This document shows positions 17,241-26,084 of a stretch of DNA of 64,000 nucleotides, in pieces. The DNA lies in assembly GCF_009664975.1 (NCBI RefSeq), contig NZ_WJXB01000002.1, forward strand, positions 62,001 to 126,000. The letters run 5' to 3'. The notes beneath the pieces are model-generated. The model had not been told where the DNA came from. It did not search any database and saw only the letters and a program-made list of their open reading frames with translations. Numbering within the stretch: the stretch's first letter is position 1; each line of letters opens with the position of its first letter. Origin of the DNA: Paenibacillus monticola. GTDB taxonomy: Bacteria; Bacillota; Bacilli; Paenibacillales; Paenibacillaceae. The position numbers and the translations under genes were made by a program.

Positions 17241-18548
17241 ATGGAACGGTCTCGTCTGTATTTGAAAAGAACAGGGTTTGCACTACTGATCATTGCGTTA
17301 GCAGTTATCGGAATAACAGGAGGAGGAATACAACCAAAAGTCGCCTCGGCAGCGGCTTCAGTAGAAGGTTATGTTTATTACGTAACTGACAGTGATTTAT
17401 ACCGGGTACGCACCGACGGAGGTACCGCTCAGAAAATCAGTGAAGATTTTGAAGGAACAGGACTTGAATCGTCAGGCAATTATCTCTACTTTACATATGA
17501 TGAGAACTCAACGGACTTGCAGCGTTTGTCCCTAACTGACCCTGATGCCCTAATAACCAGCGTTGGTGGCGACAAAAAAATTATTAATTACAAACTTGAT
17601 GGTGGTTTTTTATACTTCATGGATGATCAAGGCAGCATTTACCGTTCTTTGGCCAACACCGAAAATGATGAAGAGGCTACATTGATTGCTGATTCGGCGA
17701 ACCCAGAATACCCTGACTTTACTATCGTTGGGAACCGAATCTACTACAATGCTCTGAAAGATGGCAGTACAAGCTGGGTTACCTCCAAAGCTAAAGACGG
17801 CAGTGGTGTCGTTCAATGGATCGCCAAGGGTGTCATTCCTAATACTAACTACGCCCATATGAATAGCACTAACCTATACCTTCTGGTAAACACACAGCCG
17901 GAAGAAACACAGTATTCACGTAACTGTATGGTGCTTTACACACTATCTCTTAATGGTGGAAGTCCTAAAGCTATAAATGCTAAAACTCCACTGGATCTAA
18001 ACTCCGCCTATTCGGGCATGTGGGCTAGCGATTATTACCTCATCAACAAGGGGATGGTTCTCGGAGCCAATGATGATTATGATTATTCCAAAGCCAAAGG
18101 GTTCCTGATGGATAAGAACGGCAAAACCTTTCAATTAAGTCAAACCGGAGTTAAGGATATTGCGGATTTGGGTGGAAATAAGTTTGCATATGTAGATGCC
18201 AAAAACAAAACCTATGTAAGCACTATAGCTAACGGTAAAGTGACCACTACAAAGGCACTAGCATTAAGCAATGCGGACTTAGTCCTTACTCTAAACAATG
18301 GCGATAAAATTGGGAGTGCAGTCTTTTTTTCAAGCACCGGAGCCTATGTCCTGAATGCCAACTTAACATTAACCAAAATGATTGGTGTAAATTGGGACAA
18401 TGTCGCTTTCACTGATAATATCCCAAGTATATACTACGTAAATGCTGGCGATCATGATAATTTGTACCGAATGAACGCTGATGGAAAGACTACGTTAAAG
18501 CTGTCCAGTGTGCCAACAGAAAGTATTCCATTAGTTTCCAGTAAATAA
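17241..18548 (+). CDS. Secreted beta-propeller protein (DUF5050-like)
   Basis: 435 residues with a signal peptide ending near KVASAAA, then repeated about 45-residue units of the form (V/L)YY-x-(D/G)xxLYRxxxDGG (VYYVTDSDLYRVRTDGG, LYFTYDENSTDLQRL, LYFMDDQGSIYRS, IYYNALKDGS) typical of DUF5050 six-bladed propellers. No catalytic residues evident; such proteins are thought to bind ligands or proteins at the cell surface. AAGGAG precedes the ATG by eight bases. Confidence 0.8.
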   Translation: MERSRLYLKRTGFALLIIALAVIGITGGGIQPKVASAAASVEGYVYYVTDSDLYRVRTDGGTAQKISEDFEGTGLESSGNYLYFTYDENSTDLQRLSLTDPDALITSVGGDKKIINYKLDGGFLYFMDDQGSIYRSLANTENDEEATLIADSANPEYPDFTIVGNRIYYNALKDGSTSWVTSKAKDGSGVVQWIAKGVIPNTNYAHMNSTNLYLLVNTQPEETQYSRNCMVLYTLSLNGGSPKAINAKTPLDLNSAYSGMWASDYYLINKGMVLGANDDYDYSKAKGFLMDKNGKTFQLSQTGVKDIADLGGNKFAYVDAKNKTYVSTIANGKVTTTKALALSNADLVLTLNNGDKIGSAVFFSSTGAYVLNANLTLTKMIGVNWDNVAFTDNIPSIYYVNAGDHDNLYRMNADGKTTLKLSSVPTESIPLVSSK

Positions 18549-18551
18549 ATA

Positions 18552-18591
18552 ACAAAGGGCGGAGTTCCATGACTGGAATTCCGCCCTTTGT
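18552..18591. terminator. Bidirectional terminator
   Basis: A 17-base arm (18552-18568) pairs almost perfectly with 18575-18591 around a six-base loop, between the convergent propeller and ABC-F genes. Confidence 0.8.
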
Positions 18592-18600
18592 CTGTTCACT

Positions 18601-20172
18601 CTATACGTTCTGCTCGCTGATCCCCAACACTGGATCGAAGGTAAGCATCTTGGTCGCTATTTTGTCGATAAAGAACCGATCATGGCTTACCGTAATGACT
18701 GCACCAGGGAAATGAAGCAGCGCCTGTTCCATGACCTGAATGCTTGTGAGATCTAGGTGATTAGTAGGCTCATCCAATATAATGACGGCAGCTCCAGAAA
18801 GTAGACATTTGGCTAACGCTACACGGGCTTGCTGTCCACCGGACAGATTGCCAATGAATTTACTAAGATCCATCTCCGAAAATTGCAGCATGGAGAGGAA
18901 TTTGTTCACTTTTTTGCGCGTAGCATTTAAGCCAAGACCGGAAATGTTTACAGCATGACTAACTGTATCCTTGAGATCAAGCTCGTCCCACATCCGGTTA
19001 AAATAAGCATAGCTGACCCCACGCTCCCAAGTCACCTCCCCGGATTCCGGTTGCTCTTGGCCTGTGAGTACCTTAATCAGTGTAGATTTCCCACTGCCAT
19101 TCGGTCCGACGATCACCAGACGATCCTCTTTCTGAATATCGAAGCTGATGTTCTGGAAGATCGAGCGTCCATCATAGGTCTGGCTAATTCCTTTAACTTC
19201 ACATAATCTGTCCGGGAATCGCAGGTTCTCATAGATATCAGTAATAAGCACATTTACAGGGTGCGGCTCGACCTGTTTTTTCATATCCGCTAGCTTGCGG
19301 GAGAGCCGGTCTTTGGAGGTTTTTTTCTGCGCACGGGTATCAATCGCTTCGTTCTCCATGATGAGGAGTTCTTCCTCCCATTCGAACTGGCGGTCCAGCA
19401 CCTTCTTGCGCATCTTCTTCTTGCGCACATAATCGGTATAATTGCCTTCATACTCCTGAAAATGATAATTCTCAATTTCAATCGTACGCGTTACAACTCT
19501 GTCGATAAATTGCCGGTCATGCGAGACCAGAATCATCGCCCCATTGAAGCGGTTCAGCCATTGCTCCAACCATACTAGACCTTCCATATCCAAAAAGTTA
19601 GTCGGCTCATCGAGCAATACGACATCAGGCATCTCAATCAGAATTTTGGCCAAGGCTGCGCGGTTTCTCCAACCTCCAGACAACTCGTCAACCGGCTGAT
19701 GGCGCGACCGTTCATCGAAACCCAGTTTGGTCAGCACCGTATTGATCTCGACGGAGACATTCCAGCCATCCAAATGCTCCATTTGATCAAACAACTCTGC
19801 TTGCCGCTCCAAGAGTTTATCCATCTCATCATTCTCTGTAACTAGGCCCATCTGCTCGCCAATATCCTGCAGCTCTTTCTCAATAAGCGCAACCTGCTGG
19901 AAGCACAGCTCCAGCTCCTGCTGCACAGACAAGCCACCGCTAAGCTCTGAGAATTGGGAGAAATAACTTATCTTTACTAGAGGGTCCAGCTCCACTTTCC
20001 CCGCCGTTGGTTCCTCTTTACCCATAATTAGCTTAAAAACAGTTGATTTGCCGGCACCATTCCTCCCGATCAAACCAATCCGTTCCCCTTTGCTGACCCG
20101 AAAATAAATATCTCGAAAAATCAAAGTATCTTCATATTTCTTAGTCACATTCTCCATGCGGATCACGCTCAA
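18601..20172 (-). CDS. ABC-F family ATPase
   Basis: 523 residues with two ABC ATPase domains and no membrane segments. Walker A motifs are GRNGAGKST (near 37) and GPNGSGKST; signature motifs are LSGGWRNRAAL and LSGGQQARVAL; Walker B motifs are VVLLDEPTNFLD and VIILDEPTNHLD. The linker between domains is Lys/Glu-rich (about 240-310), the ABC-F P-site tRNA interaction region. ABC-F proteins act on the ribosome as translation factors or antibiotic-protection proteins; the subtype cannot be assigned here. It is the last gene of a six-gene operon, 42 bp after osmC, and has no attenuator of its own. Confidence 0.92.
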   Translation of the reverse strand: MSVIRMENVTKKYEDTLIFRDIYFRVSKGERIGLIGRNGAGKSTVFKLIMGKEEPTAGKVELDPLVKISYFSQFSELSGGLSVQQELELCFQQVALIEKELQDIGEQMGLVTENDEMDKLLERQAELFDQMEHLDGWNVSVEINTVLTKLGFDERSRHQPVDELSGGWRNRAALAKILIEMPDVVLLDEPTNFLDMEGLVWLEQWLNRFNGAMILVSHDRQFIDRVVTRTIEIENYHFQEYEGNYTDYVRKKKMRKKVLDRQFEWEEELLIMENEAIDTRAQKKTSKDRLSRKLADMKKQVEPHPVNVLITDIYENLRFPDRLCEVKGISQTYDGRSIFQNISFDIQKEDRLVIVGPNGSGKSTLIKVLTGQEQPESGEVTWERGVSYAYFNRMWDELDLKDTVSHAVNISGLGLNATRKKVNKFLSMLQFSEMDLSKFIGNLSGGQQARVALAKCLLSGAAVIILDEPTNHLDLTSIQVMEQALLHFPGAVITVSHDRFFIDKIATKMLTFDPVLGISEQNV

Positions 20173-20214
20173 GTCTCTTCACTCCTCTTGTTCACTCAAG
20201 AGTTGATTATAACA

Positions 20215-20658
20215 TTAGATTGCTTTCTCTGGCTTCTCAGGTTTCTCTACCTCTACTCCATTGAGAATCAGATGCAAGGTGATGTCTGCCTTGAGCGAAT
20301 CGGAGACGGCACAGTATTTATCTTCTGCCATCAGGATGGCTTTCCAGAGCCGATAGTCAGGAACATCCCCATCGATATAAAAATTCAGGTCTATCGTCGT
20401 AAATCCGGATGGACTCACTTCCTTGCGTGTTCCATCCGCCTCGATTTCCAGGCGTGTGATCCCGGGCAGGAATCGATCCAGAATCATCGTGATATCGATG
20501 CCCATACAACCACCCAAACCAGCCAGCAGCAATTCCATTGGGGTCATACCTTCGCCGTTTCCGCCGTATTTAGGAGTTGCGTCCATTCCTACGGAGTAAC
20601 CGGAAGGACCCATTGAAGTGAACATCCGTTTGCCATTCCATGTTGTCGATACTTTCAC
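20215..20658 (-). CDS. OsmC-family peroxiredoxin-like protein
   Basis: 147 residues from a GTG at 20658, chosen because AAGGAAGAAGG sits seven bases upstream and the length is normal for OsmC; a longer reading frame would run into the upstream ATPase gene. The family segments GMTPMELLLAGLGGCMGIDI (with one Cys) and EDKYCAVSDSL (second Cys) supply the two redox cysteines. OsmC proteins reduce organic hydroperoxides with thiols. It starts 17 bases after the stop of the amino-acid ABC ATPase, which would suit a cystine/thiol supply role for the transporter. Confidence 0.9.
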   Translation of the reverse strand: MKVSTTWNGKRMFTSMGPSGYSVGMDATPKYGGNGEGMTPMELLLAGLGGCMGIDITMILDRFLPGITRLEIEADGTRKEVSPSGFTTIDLNFYIDGDVPDYRLWKAILMAEDKYCAVSDSLKADITLHLILNGVEVEKPEKPEKAI

Positions 20659-20674
20659 AGTATTACCTTCTTCC

Positions 20675-21427
20675 TTAAATTTCACTGATCTGACGCAAGA
20701 ATTTCCGCGTCCGCTCCTCTTGTGGGTCTTCAAAAAACCGCTGCGGAGCGGCTTCTTCGATAATGTTCCCATCTGCCATAAATATGATCTTAGTAGCCAC
20801 TTCACGGGCAAACTTCATCTCATGCGACACGACCAGCATCGTCATGCCCTCCTGAGCCAGCTCACGCATCACACTCAGCACCTCTCCCACAAGCTCGGGA
20901 TCAAGCGCAGAAGTAGGTTCATCGAACAACATCACGGCTGGTTCCATAGCCAGCGAACGGGCAATCGCCACTCTTTGCTGTTGTCCACCGGAGAGCCGGG
21001 AAGGATAAGAATCCTCACGATCCGCAAGTCCAACGCGATCCAATAGCTTCCGGCCCATAGCTACTGCTTGGTCTTTCGGCAGCTTCTTCACGGTGATCAG
21101 ACCTTCGATCACATTGCCGAGCGCTGTTTTGTGTGGATACAGATTAAATTGCTGGAACACCATCCCGCTCTGCTTGCGGATATTCCGAGTGGCCAGCTGT
21201 CGGGTTCGTCTGGATGCTGTAGCATCCACCACAATGCCATTCACTTCAAAGCTGCCACCTGAGATGTCCTCCAGACCATTCAGACAGCGCAGCAGCGTAC
21301 TTTTGCCTGAACCGCTGGGGCCAAGGATGACAACAATATCTTTGGCAGCTACTTGTATATTAATGCTCTTCAGCACTTCAAGATCTTGAAAATGCTTGGA
21401 TAAGCCTGTAGTCGTTATCATGTTCAC
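20675..21427 (-). CDS. Polar amino acid ABC transporter ATP-binding protein
   Basis: 250 residues. Walker A GPSGSGKST, Q-loop MVFQQFNLYPH, signature LSGGQQQRVAIARSLA and Walker B VMLFDEPTSALDP are typical of the GlnQ/TcyN (polar amino acid) group. It partners with the permease 13 bp upstream and the binding protein before it. The adjacency to osmC hints at cystine or another sulfur amino acid, but the substrate is not determined by sequence. Confidence 0.93.
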   Translation of the reverse strand: MNMITTTGLSKHFQDLEVLKSINIQVAAKDIVVILGPSGSGKSTLLRCLNGLEDISGGSFEVNGIVVDATASRRTRQLATRNIRKQSGMVFQQFNLYPHKTALGNVIEGLITVKKLPKDQAVAMGRKLLDRVGLADREDSYPSRLSGGQQQRVAIARSLAMEPAVMLFDEPTSALDPELVGEVLSVMRELAQEGMTMLVVSHEMKFAREVATKIIFMADGNIIEEAAPQRFFEDPQEERTRKFLRQISEI

Positions 21428-21440
21428 GTCATCTCCATGT

Positions 21441-22085
21441 TCAGTAAGCTTTGGCTAATCTCCGTTCAAACCGCTCCAGAATGAAGGCCAGCCCTGTACT
21501 CATGATCCAATACATAATCCCAATCCCCAGATAAAAAGGCATATATTGATAGTATTGGGCAATGAGCAGCTGTGCTTGACGCAACAGTTCGCTGACCGTG
21601 ATGACCGAAACGAGTGAGGTCTCCTTAAGCATGCCAATAAATGTATTCCCCATAGGGGGTATAGCAATACGCATGGCCTGTGGCAACACAATCCTGCGCA
21701 TCGCCTGCCAAGGCGTCATTCCCGTTGAATACGCAGCCTCCAGCTGTCCCTTCGGAACTGACAGGATAGCGCCACGAAACGTCTCCGACAAGTAGGCCCC
21801 GGCATTCACACTAAGCGCAATATAGGCGGCTGTCAGGGAGCCGAGCGTAATTCCATAATCCACAAGTCCATAATAAATGATCACTATCTGCACTAAGAGC
21901 GGAGTTCCACGGATGATGGATACATAGAAACGGGCAATCCACCGAATCGGCAGATTCCCTTTCAGCCGGGCGATAGCCACCACTAGTCCGATGATCAGAC
22001 CGAAGAACATGGAGACTATCGTCAATAATAAAGTATAGCCAGCGCCCTTCAGCAAGAAGGGCAGGTTATCGAACACGAGTTGCAT
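21441..22085 (-). CDS. Polar amino acid ABC transporter permease
   Basis: 214 residues with about five membrane helices and the HisM-type start (LLKGAGYTLLLTIVSMFFGLIIG). The EAA loop EAAYSTGMTPWQAMRRIVLPQA contacts the ATPase. One permease gene only, so a homodimer is expected. Lies between the binding-protein and ATPase genes of the same operon. Confidence 0.93.
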   Translation of the reverse strand: MQLVFDNLPFLLKGAGYTLLLTIVSMFFGLIIGLVVAIARLKGNLPIRWIARFYVSIIRGTPLLVQIVIIYYGLVDYGITLGSLTAAYIALSVNAGAYLSETFRGAILSVPKGQLEAAYSTGMTPWQAMRRIVLPQAMRIAIPPMGNTFIGMLKETSLVSVITVSELLRQAQLLIAQYYQYMPFYLGIGIMYWIMSTGLAFILERFERRLAKAY

Positions 22086-22128
22086 AGGTTATTATCCCCT
22101 TCCCGCCTTAGGGCGCACGCTCCCATAT

Positions 22129-22953
22129 TTATTTTGCGGGTGTTTCATCGAACCATTTCTGAAAAAGAGTGTCATAGGTGCCGTCAGCCTTCATATCCGC
22201 TAATGCTTTATTCATCGCGTCCCGCAGCTCAACATTATCTTTGCGAAGAGCTACACCCGCCATATCGGATTTGATCGCTTCGCCAACCGCTTTAATCTGA
22301 AAGCCATTCTCGTCGACAATCGGCTTCAAGGCATACAGATTATTAATGGTAGCATCAATACGTCCTGCATCCAGATCCTTCAGTGAGGTAATAACATCAT
22401 CATACGTCTTGATCTCAAAATTACCTACTTTCGGCAGCACTTCGGTGCGCAGGTAAGTTTCATCGTTCGTTCCTAGCCCAACCCCAATCGTCTTGCCCTT
22501 GAAGTCTTCCAACTTCGTGATATCTGTGTTTTTGGTATTGACGATTATTTTGACATTGTTCGTGATATAAGAATCCGTGAAATCGATTTGCGCCTTGCGT
22601 TCATCCGTTATCGTAACCTGGCTAATCACGATGTCGAATTTCTTTGCTTGCAGACTTGGGATCAGCCCGGAGAAATCCTGAGTCGTGAACTCTGCTTTCA
22701 CTCCAAGACGTTTGGCAATTTCCTTAGCGATATCGGGATCAAAGCCATCTACTTCTTTCTGTTCATTCAAAAAGGTATACGGCGGATAGGTTCCCATGGT
22801 ACCGACCTTAATCACACCTGCTGCTTTGATTTGTTCCAGTTCATTCGTGGCTTTTGATCCTGAGTCGGAGTTCCCTCCGCAAGCGCTCAGAACCAGACCG
22901 AACACTGCTAGAGCTGTAATTGTAACCACGGCAAATTTACGTTTTTTTATCAT
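22129..22953 (-). CDS. Polar amino acid ABC transporter substrate-binding lipoprotein
   Basis: 274 residues; lipoprotein signal with lipobox LSAC near residue 25, then a family-3 solute-binding domain (VGTMGTYPPYTFLNEQKEVDGFDPDIAKEIA, split by the family motif positions 50-80; YDDVITSLKDLDAGRIDA later). It delivers a polar amino acid to the permease encoded 43 bp downstream. Starts 19 bp after the TetR gene. Confidence 0.93.
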   Translation of the reverse strand: MIKKRKFAVVTITALAVFGLVLSACGGNSDSGSKATNELEQIKAAGVIKVGTMGTYPPYTFLNEQKEVDGFDPDIAKEIAKRLGVKAEFTTQDFSGLIPSLQAKKFDIVISQVTITDERKAQIDFTDSYITNNVKIIVNTKNTDITKLEDFKGKTIGVGLGTNDETYLRTEVLPKVGNFEIKTYDDVITSLKDLDAGRIDATINNLYALKPIVDENGFQIKAVGEAIKSDMAGVALRKDNVELRDAMNKALADMKADGTYDTLFQKWFDETPAK

Positions 22954-22972
22954 GTTGTTTCTCTCCCTTTAT

Positions 22973-23605
22973 CTATATTCTTCCCAGCAGTCCGTAAAAT
23001 TCAAAACTAGCCAATTCACTAGCTAATTGCTGTGCAGATGCTAACGCAACCTTAGTATGAATTTCTGCGGAGCCAAATAACCAACGTGAGATCAAACCGT
23101 CAAACATACTCATCAATAAAGCAGCGCGAAGCTCAACCTCTATTCCCTCAGGCAGCATCTTCAGCTCTATCGCTCTTTCGATATTACGGCGAAAAGCTTG
23201 CTCCATCGCATTGCGGGTGTTGGAAATACTGTTCCTTATCGTTTGATCGGCACCATTCCCCATCAGGAGGATCTCCATGAGATGGCGGTTCTCAGCGGCA
23301 AAATTGAACAACCGGTGGAATAGAGCTTCAGAAGCTTGGACCATGTCCGCTATATCGCCTGGATCTTGACGGTAACCTTGAGCGATCGCTTGCAGCAACT
23401 GTTCTTTGCCTATTTCTATAATCTCCAGCGCAATAGCTTCCTTACTCTTAAAATGCCAATAAAAGGTCCCTTGGGCTACGCCCGCTTCCTGAACGATGTC
23501 AGATATTTTCGTCTGATGGTATCCGCTCCGGGCAAATTTCTCCAATGCTATTTGCATCAGCTGTGTTCTGCGATCTATGTTTCCGTTGTTTTCATCCATA
23601 GGCAA
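22973..23605 (-). CDS. TetR-family regulator heading the transporter operon
   Basis: 210 residues from a TTG at 23605, nine bases after GGGAGGAG; the in-frame ATG two codons later is further away than ideal. The N-terminal helix-turn-helix is clear (TKISDIVQEAGVAQGTFYWHFKSKE, residues about 27-51); the C-terminal helical ligand domain is variable. As first gene of the operon TetR-SBP-permease-ATPase-OsmC-ABC-F it is probably an autorepressor. Confidence 0.9.
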   Translation of the reverse strand: MPMDENNGNIDRRTQLMQIALEKFARSGYHQTKISDIVQEAGVAQGTFYWHFKSKEAIALEIIEIGKEQLLQAIAQGYRQDPGDIADMVQASEALFHRLFNFAAENRHLMEILLMGNGADQTIRNSISNTRNAMEQAFRRNIERAIELKMLPEGIEVELRAALLMSMFDGLISRWLFGSAEIHTKVALASAQQLASELASFEFYGLLGRI

Positions 23606-23625
23606 TTCATATTACTCCTCCCGAT

Positions 23626-23682
23626 TGATCGATCAGTCAGTTGTGTTTTTTAAATCCTATAGGATAACTGTGTATTTGTCAA
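23626..23682 (-). promoter_or_regulatory. Sigma-A promoter and TetR operator of the transporter operon
   Basis: Minus strand: -35 TTGACA (23682-23677), 17-bp spacer, -10 TAGGAT (23659-23654). Downstream at 23626-23635 is the palindrome TGATCGATCA, centred roughly 15 bp after the predicted start site, a classic TetR-repressor position. The -35 and spacer are near consensus; the operator assignment is by location and symmetry. Confidence 0.7.
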
Positions 23683-23739
23683 TGGATTCTCGATTATTTC
23701 TCCCTTTTGTCAGCTACACGACATTTTTTGCCTGTATCT

Positions 23740-23755
23740 TGTGTTAATATACACA
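23740..23755. promoter_or_regulatory. Crp/Fnr-type palindrome upstream of the Crp/Fnr gene
   Basis: TGTGTTAATATACACA consists of TGTGT and ACACA half sites separated by six bases, the TGTGA-N6-TCACA geometry of Crp/Fnr operators. It lies 66 bp upstream of the start codon of the Crp/Fnr-like regulator, suggesting autoregulation. Confidence 0.55.
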
Positions 23756-23820
23756 TATCACATAAGTTTACTATGATTAAACACGGCACAAGACTCTACC
23801 TAATAAGAGGTGACCTACGG

Positions 23821-24486
23821 ATGGATTCAATCCATGATTCAAGCGATTTTTTAGACAAGAATGGGACTAAAGAGGTCATTCTCCGTGCCTTTCACGAATA
23901 TGGAACTCCAAAAGCCTATAAAAAGAATGAATTCATCTTTTTAGAAAATGATCCAGCCAATGCCGTCTTTTATGTAGACACTGGCTTAGTGAAGATTTCA
24001 CAATCCTCACAAGAAGGTCAAGGCATTACCCTCTTCCTTCGTTATGCTGGCGAGATCTTTGGGAATGCAGAGCTGCTGGCCAATCTCCAACGCAAACGTT
24101 ATGCCAAATGCTTGGTCGATTGTCAGATCATCACACTAGAAGGGCGTATATTTCTGGAACTAGCCAAGAGCAACGCTGAGTTCGCTTATTCCTTAGCGGT
24201 TATCGGAGCGCATCGGCTGCTGCAGACGCAAAATGTGGTTGAGACTTTGATCAGTCGGCCTGTGGCGTGGAGATTAGCTTGGTTCTTGTTCCAAATGGGC
24301 ACACAGAAAGACGAGCAGATCGAACTGCAATTACAGCTAAGTCATGAAGAGATTTCTTATGTGATTGGCTGCAGCAGACAGACGGTCACTGAAACGTTGA
24401 ATAAATGGCGTGAGAAAGCGCTTATTGACTACAACAATAAGAAAATTATCATTTATCATCCAAGTCGCTTTTTCACAGATATTTAA
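23821..24486 (+). CDS. Crp/Fnr-family transcriptional regulator
   Basis: 221 residues from the ATG at 23821, eight bases after AGAGGTG; the open frame extends upstream but without a credible start. Cyclic-nucleotide-binding-like beta-roll (about 25-130, with LRYAGEIFGNAELLA) and a C-terminal Crp winged helix (LSHEEISYVIGCSRQTVTETLNKW, 20-residue core with the recognition helix SRQTVTE). No N-terminal Fe-S cysteine cluster, so it is not an Fnr oxygen sensor of the classic kind. It is 30 bp upstream of a sulfonate-type ABC transporter and probably regulates it. Confidence 0.9.
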   Translation: MDSIHDSSDFLDKNGTKEVILRAFHEYGTPKAYKKNEFIFLENDPANAVFYVDTGLVKISQSSQEGQGITLFLRYAGEIFGNAELLANLQRKRYAKCLVDCQIITLEGRIFLELAKSNAEFAYSLAVIGAHRLLQTQNVVETLISRPVAWRLAWFLFQMGTQKDEQIELQLQLSHEEISYVIGCSRQTVTETLNKWREKALIDYNNKKIIIYHPSRFFTDI

Positions 24487-24516
24487 AGAGGCGCTCTTAG
24501 GCAGGAAGGTGAGCAC

Positions 24517-25305
24517 ATGATCGAAATCAATAAGGTCAGCAAAGCATTCAAGCAGCGAAAAGGAGAAACCTACACTGTATTGGATCAGGTATCCTTCAAA
24601 GTACAACGTGGGGAATTTGTATCATTGGTAGGTCCCTCCGGCTGTGGCAAATCAACCTTATTAAACCTTATTGCCGGGTTTGAGACGCAGTACGAGGGTT
24701 CGATTACCGTGAACGGGCAGAGCATTACATCCCCGGGACCTGACCGGGTTGTCGTCTTTCAGGAGCATGGATTATTCCCTTGGTTAACTGTACTGGACAA
24801 TGTTGCCTTTGGCTTAAAGCAGCGAGGCTTATCCAAAAAAGACCGTTATGAGCTAGCCTATGAGCAGATAAAAGCCGTGCATTTAAGCAAGTTTGTGGAG
24901 CGGTATCCGCATGAACTGTCCGGCGGGATGAAGCAAAGGGTAGCCATCGCCAGAGCGTTGGTCATGGACCCGGAGATTTTATTAATGGATGAGCCCTTTG
25001 CCGCCTTAGATGAGCAGACCCGTTATATTTTGCAAAAGGATCTGGAGGAGATCTGGCAGAAGACACGGAAAACCATTTTGTTTATCACCCACAATATTCG
25101 CGAGGCTATTCTATTATCTGAACGAGTGTTGGTCATGTCCACACAACCAGGCCGGATTAAACAGGAGTTCGCCGTTCAGGCCGCCCGCCCGCATGCGCTT
25201 GATGATCCCTTGATCCATTCTCTCGAAACTAGAATATTGGCAGTTCTGACAGATGAACTGGATAAGGTTGTCCAAGGGGAGATCGATCATGAATACAGCA
25301 TTTAG
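24517..25305 (+). CDS. Nitrate/sulfonate/taurine-type ABC transporter ATP-binding protein
   Basis: 262 residues: Walker A GPSGCGKST, Q-loop VVFQEHGLFPWLTV, signature LSGGMKQRVAIARAL, Walker B EILLMDEPFAALDEQTR, and the TauB/SsuB feature ITHNIREAILLSERV. Belongs to the transporter group for sulfonates, taurine, nitrate or related anions. Its 3' end overlaps the permease gene by 17 bp. Confidence 0.92.
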   Translation: MIEINKVSKAFKQRKGETYTVLDQVSFKVQRGEFVSLVGPSGCGKSTLLNLIAGFETQYEGSITVNGQSITSPGPDRVVVFQEHGLFPWLTVLDNVAFGLKQRGLSKKDRYELAYEQIKAVHLSKFVERYPHELSGGMKQRVAIARALVMDPEILLMDEPFAALDEQTRYILQKDLEEIWQKTRKTILFITHNIREAILLSERVLVMSTQPGRIKQEFAVQAARPHALDDPLIHSLETRILAVLTDELDKVVQGEIDHEYSI

Positions 25306-26053
25306 AAGGATACTATTTCTGATTATATTAGTGATCGCTTGGGAGCTGGGTTATCGAATTTTCCAATGGGGCTGGAAGTTCCCCTCTCCCATGCAGACCT
25401 ATCAAGCCTTTTACGATGGATTTACGCAAGGGAATTTGCTGGAGGCCACTCTTTCTAGTCTGCGCCGCTTATTGATCTCGTTTGTGCTGGCGATTGGCAT
25501 CGGAACGCTGTTGGGTTTCTTGTTTGCCCGTTATCGTTACTTCGATGAAACCTTTGGGTTCTTGGTGGTTGCGCTGCAGACGGTTCCCAGTATTGCCTGG
25601 CTGCCCTTCGCCATCATCTGGTTCGGACTGAACGATACCTCCGTCATTTTCATCACCACCATCGGCGCAACCTGGACCATGTCTATGGCCAGTCGCACTG
25701 GCATTATGAATATCTCCACCATCCATTTACGAGCGGCACAGATGATGGGCACGGGCAGCGGTTTTAAGATGTTTTTTCAAGTGATGCTTCCTGCGGCTTT
25801 CCCACATCTCATCACCGGAGTTCGCGTAGCTTGGGCGTTTGCTTGGCGCGCACTTACAGCTGGTGAGCTGATTGCCAGAGGACTCGGCTTGGGCCAGACG
25901 CTACAGGACAGCCGCAGTATAGGTGATACCGCAACGATCCTCTGTGTTGTTATTATCATCGCCGTTATCGGCACTCTGTCAGATCATCTGTGCTTCAAAA
26001 GGCTGGAAGATCGTATTATGATCCGCTACGGCTTATATTCAGCCAAAAAATAA
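25289..26053 (+). CDS. Sulfonate/taurine-type ABC transporter permease
   Basis: 254 residues from the ATG at 25289, preceded by AAGGGGAG inside the end of the ATPase gene; the upstream in-frame ATG at 25253 lacks a site. About six membrane helices, with the SsuC/TauC-type EAA loop region (HLRAAQMMGTGSGFKMFFQV) and GVRVAWAFAWRALTAGELI. Pairs with the ATPase upstream and the binding protein downstream. Confidence 0.92.
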   Translation: MNTAFRRILFLIILVIAWELGYRIFQWGWKFPSPMQTYQAFYDGFTQGNLLEATLSSLRRLLISFVLAIGIGTLLGFLFARYRYFDETFGFLVVALQTVPSIAWLPFAIIWFGLNDTSVIFITTIGATWTMSMASRTGIMNISTIHLRAAQMMGTGSGFKMFFQVMLPAAFPHLITGVRVAWAFAWRALTAGELIARGLGLGQTLQDSRSIGDTATILCVVIIIAVIGTLSDHLCFKRLEDRIMIRYGLYSAKK

Positions 26054-26084
26054 ATTGAAATCATCCACTCAAAGGGGAACTATT

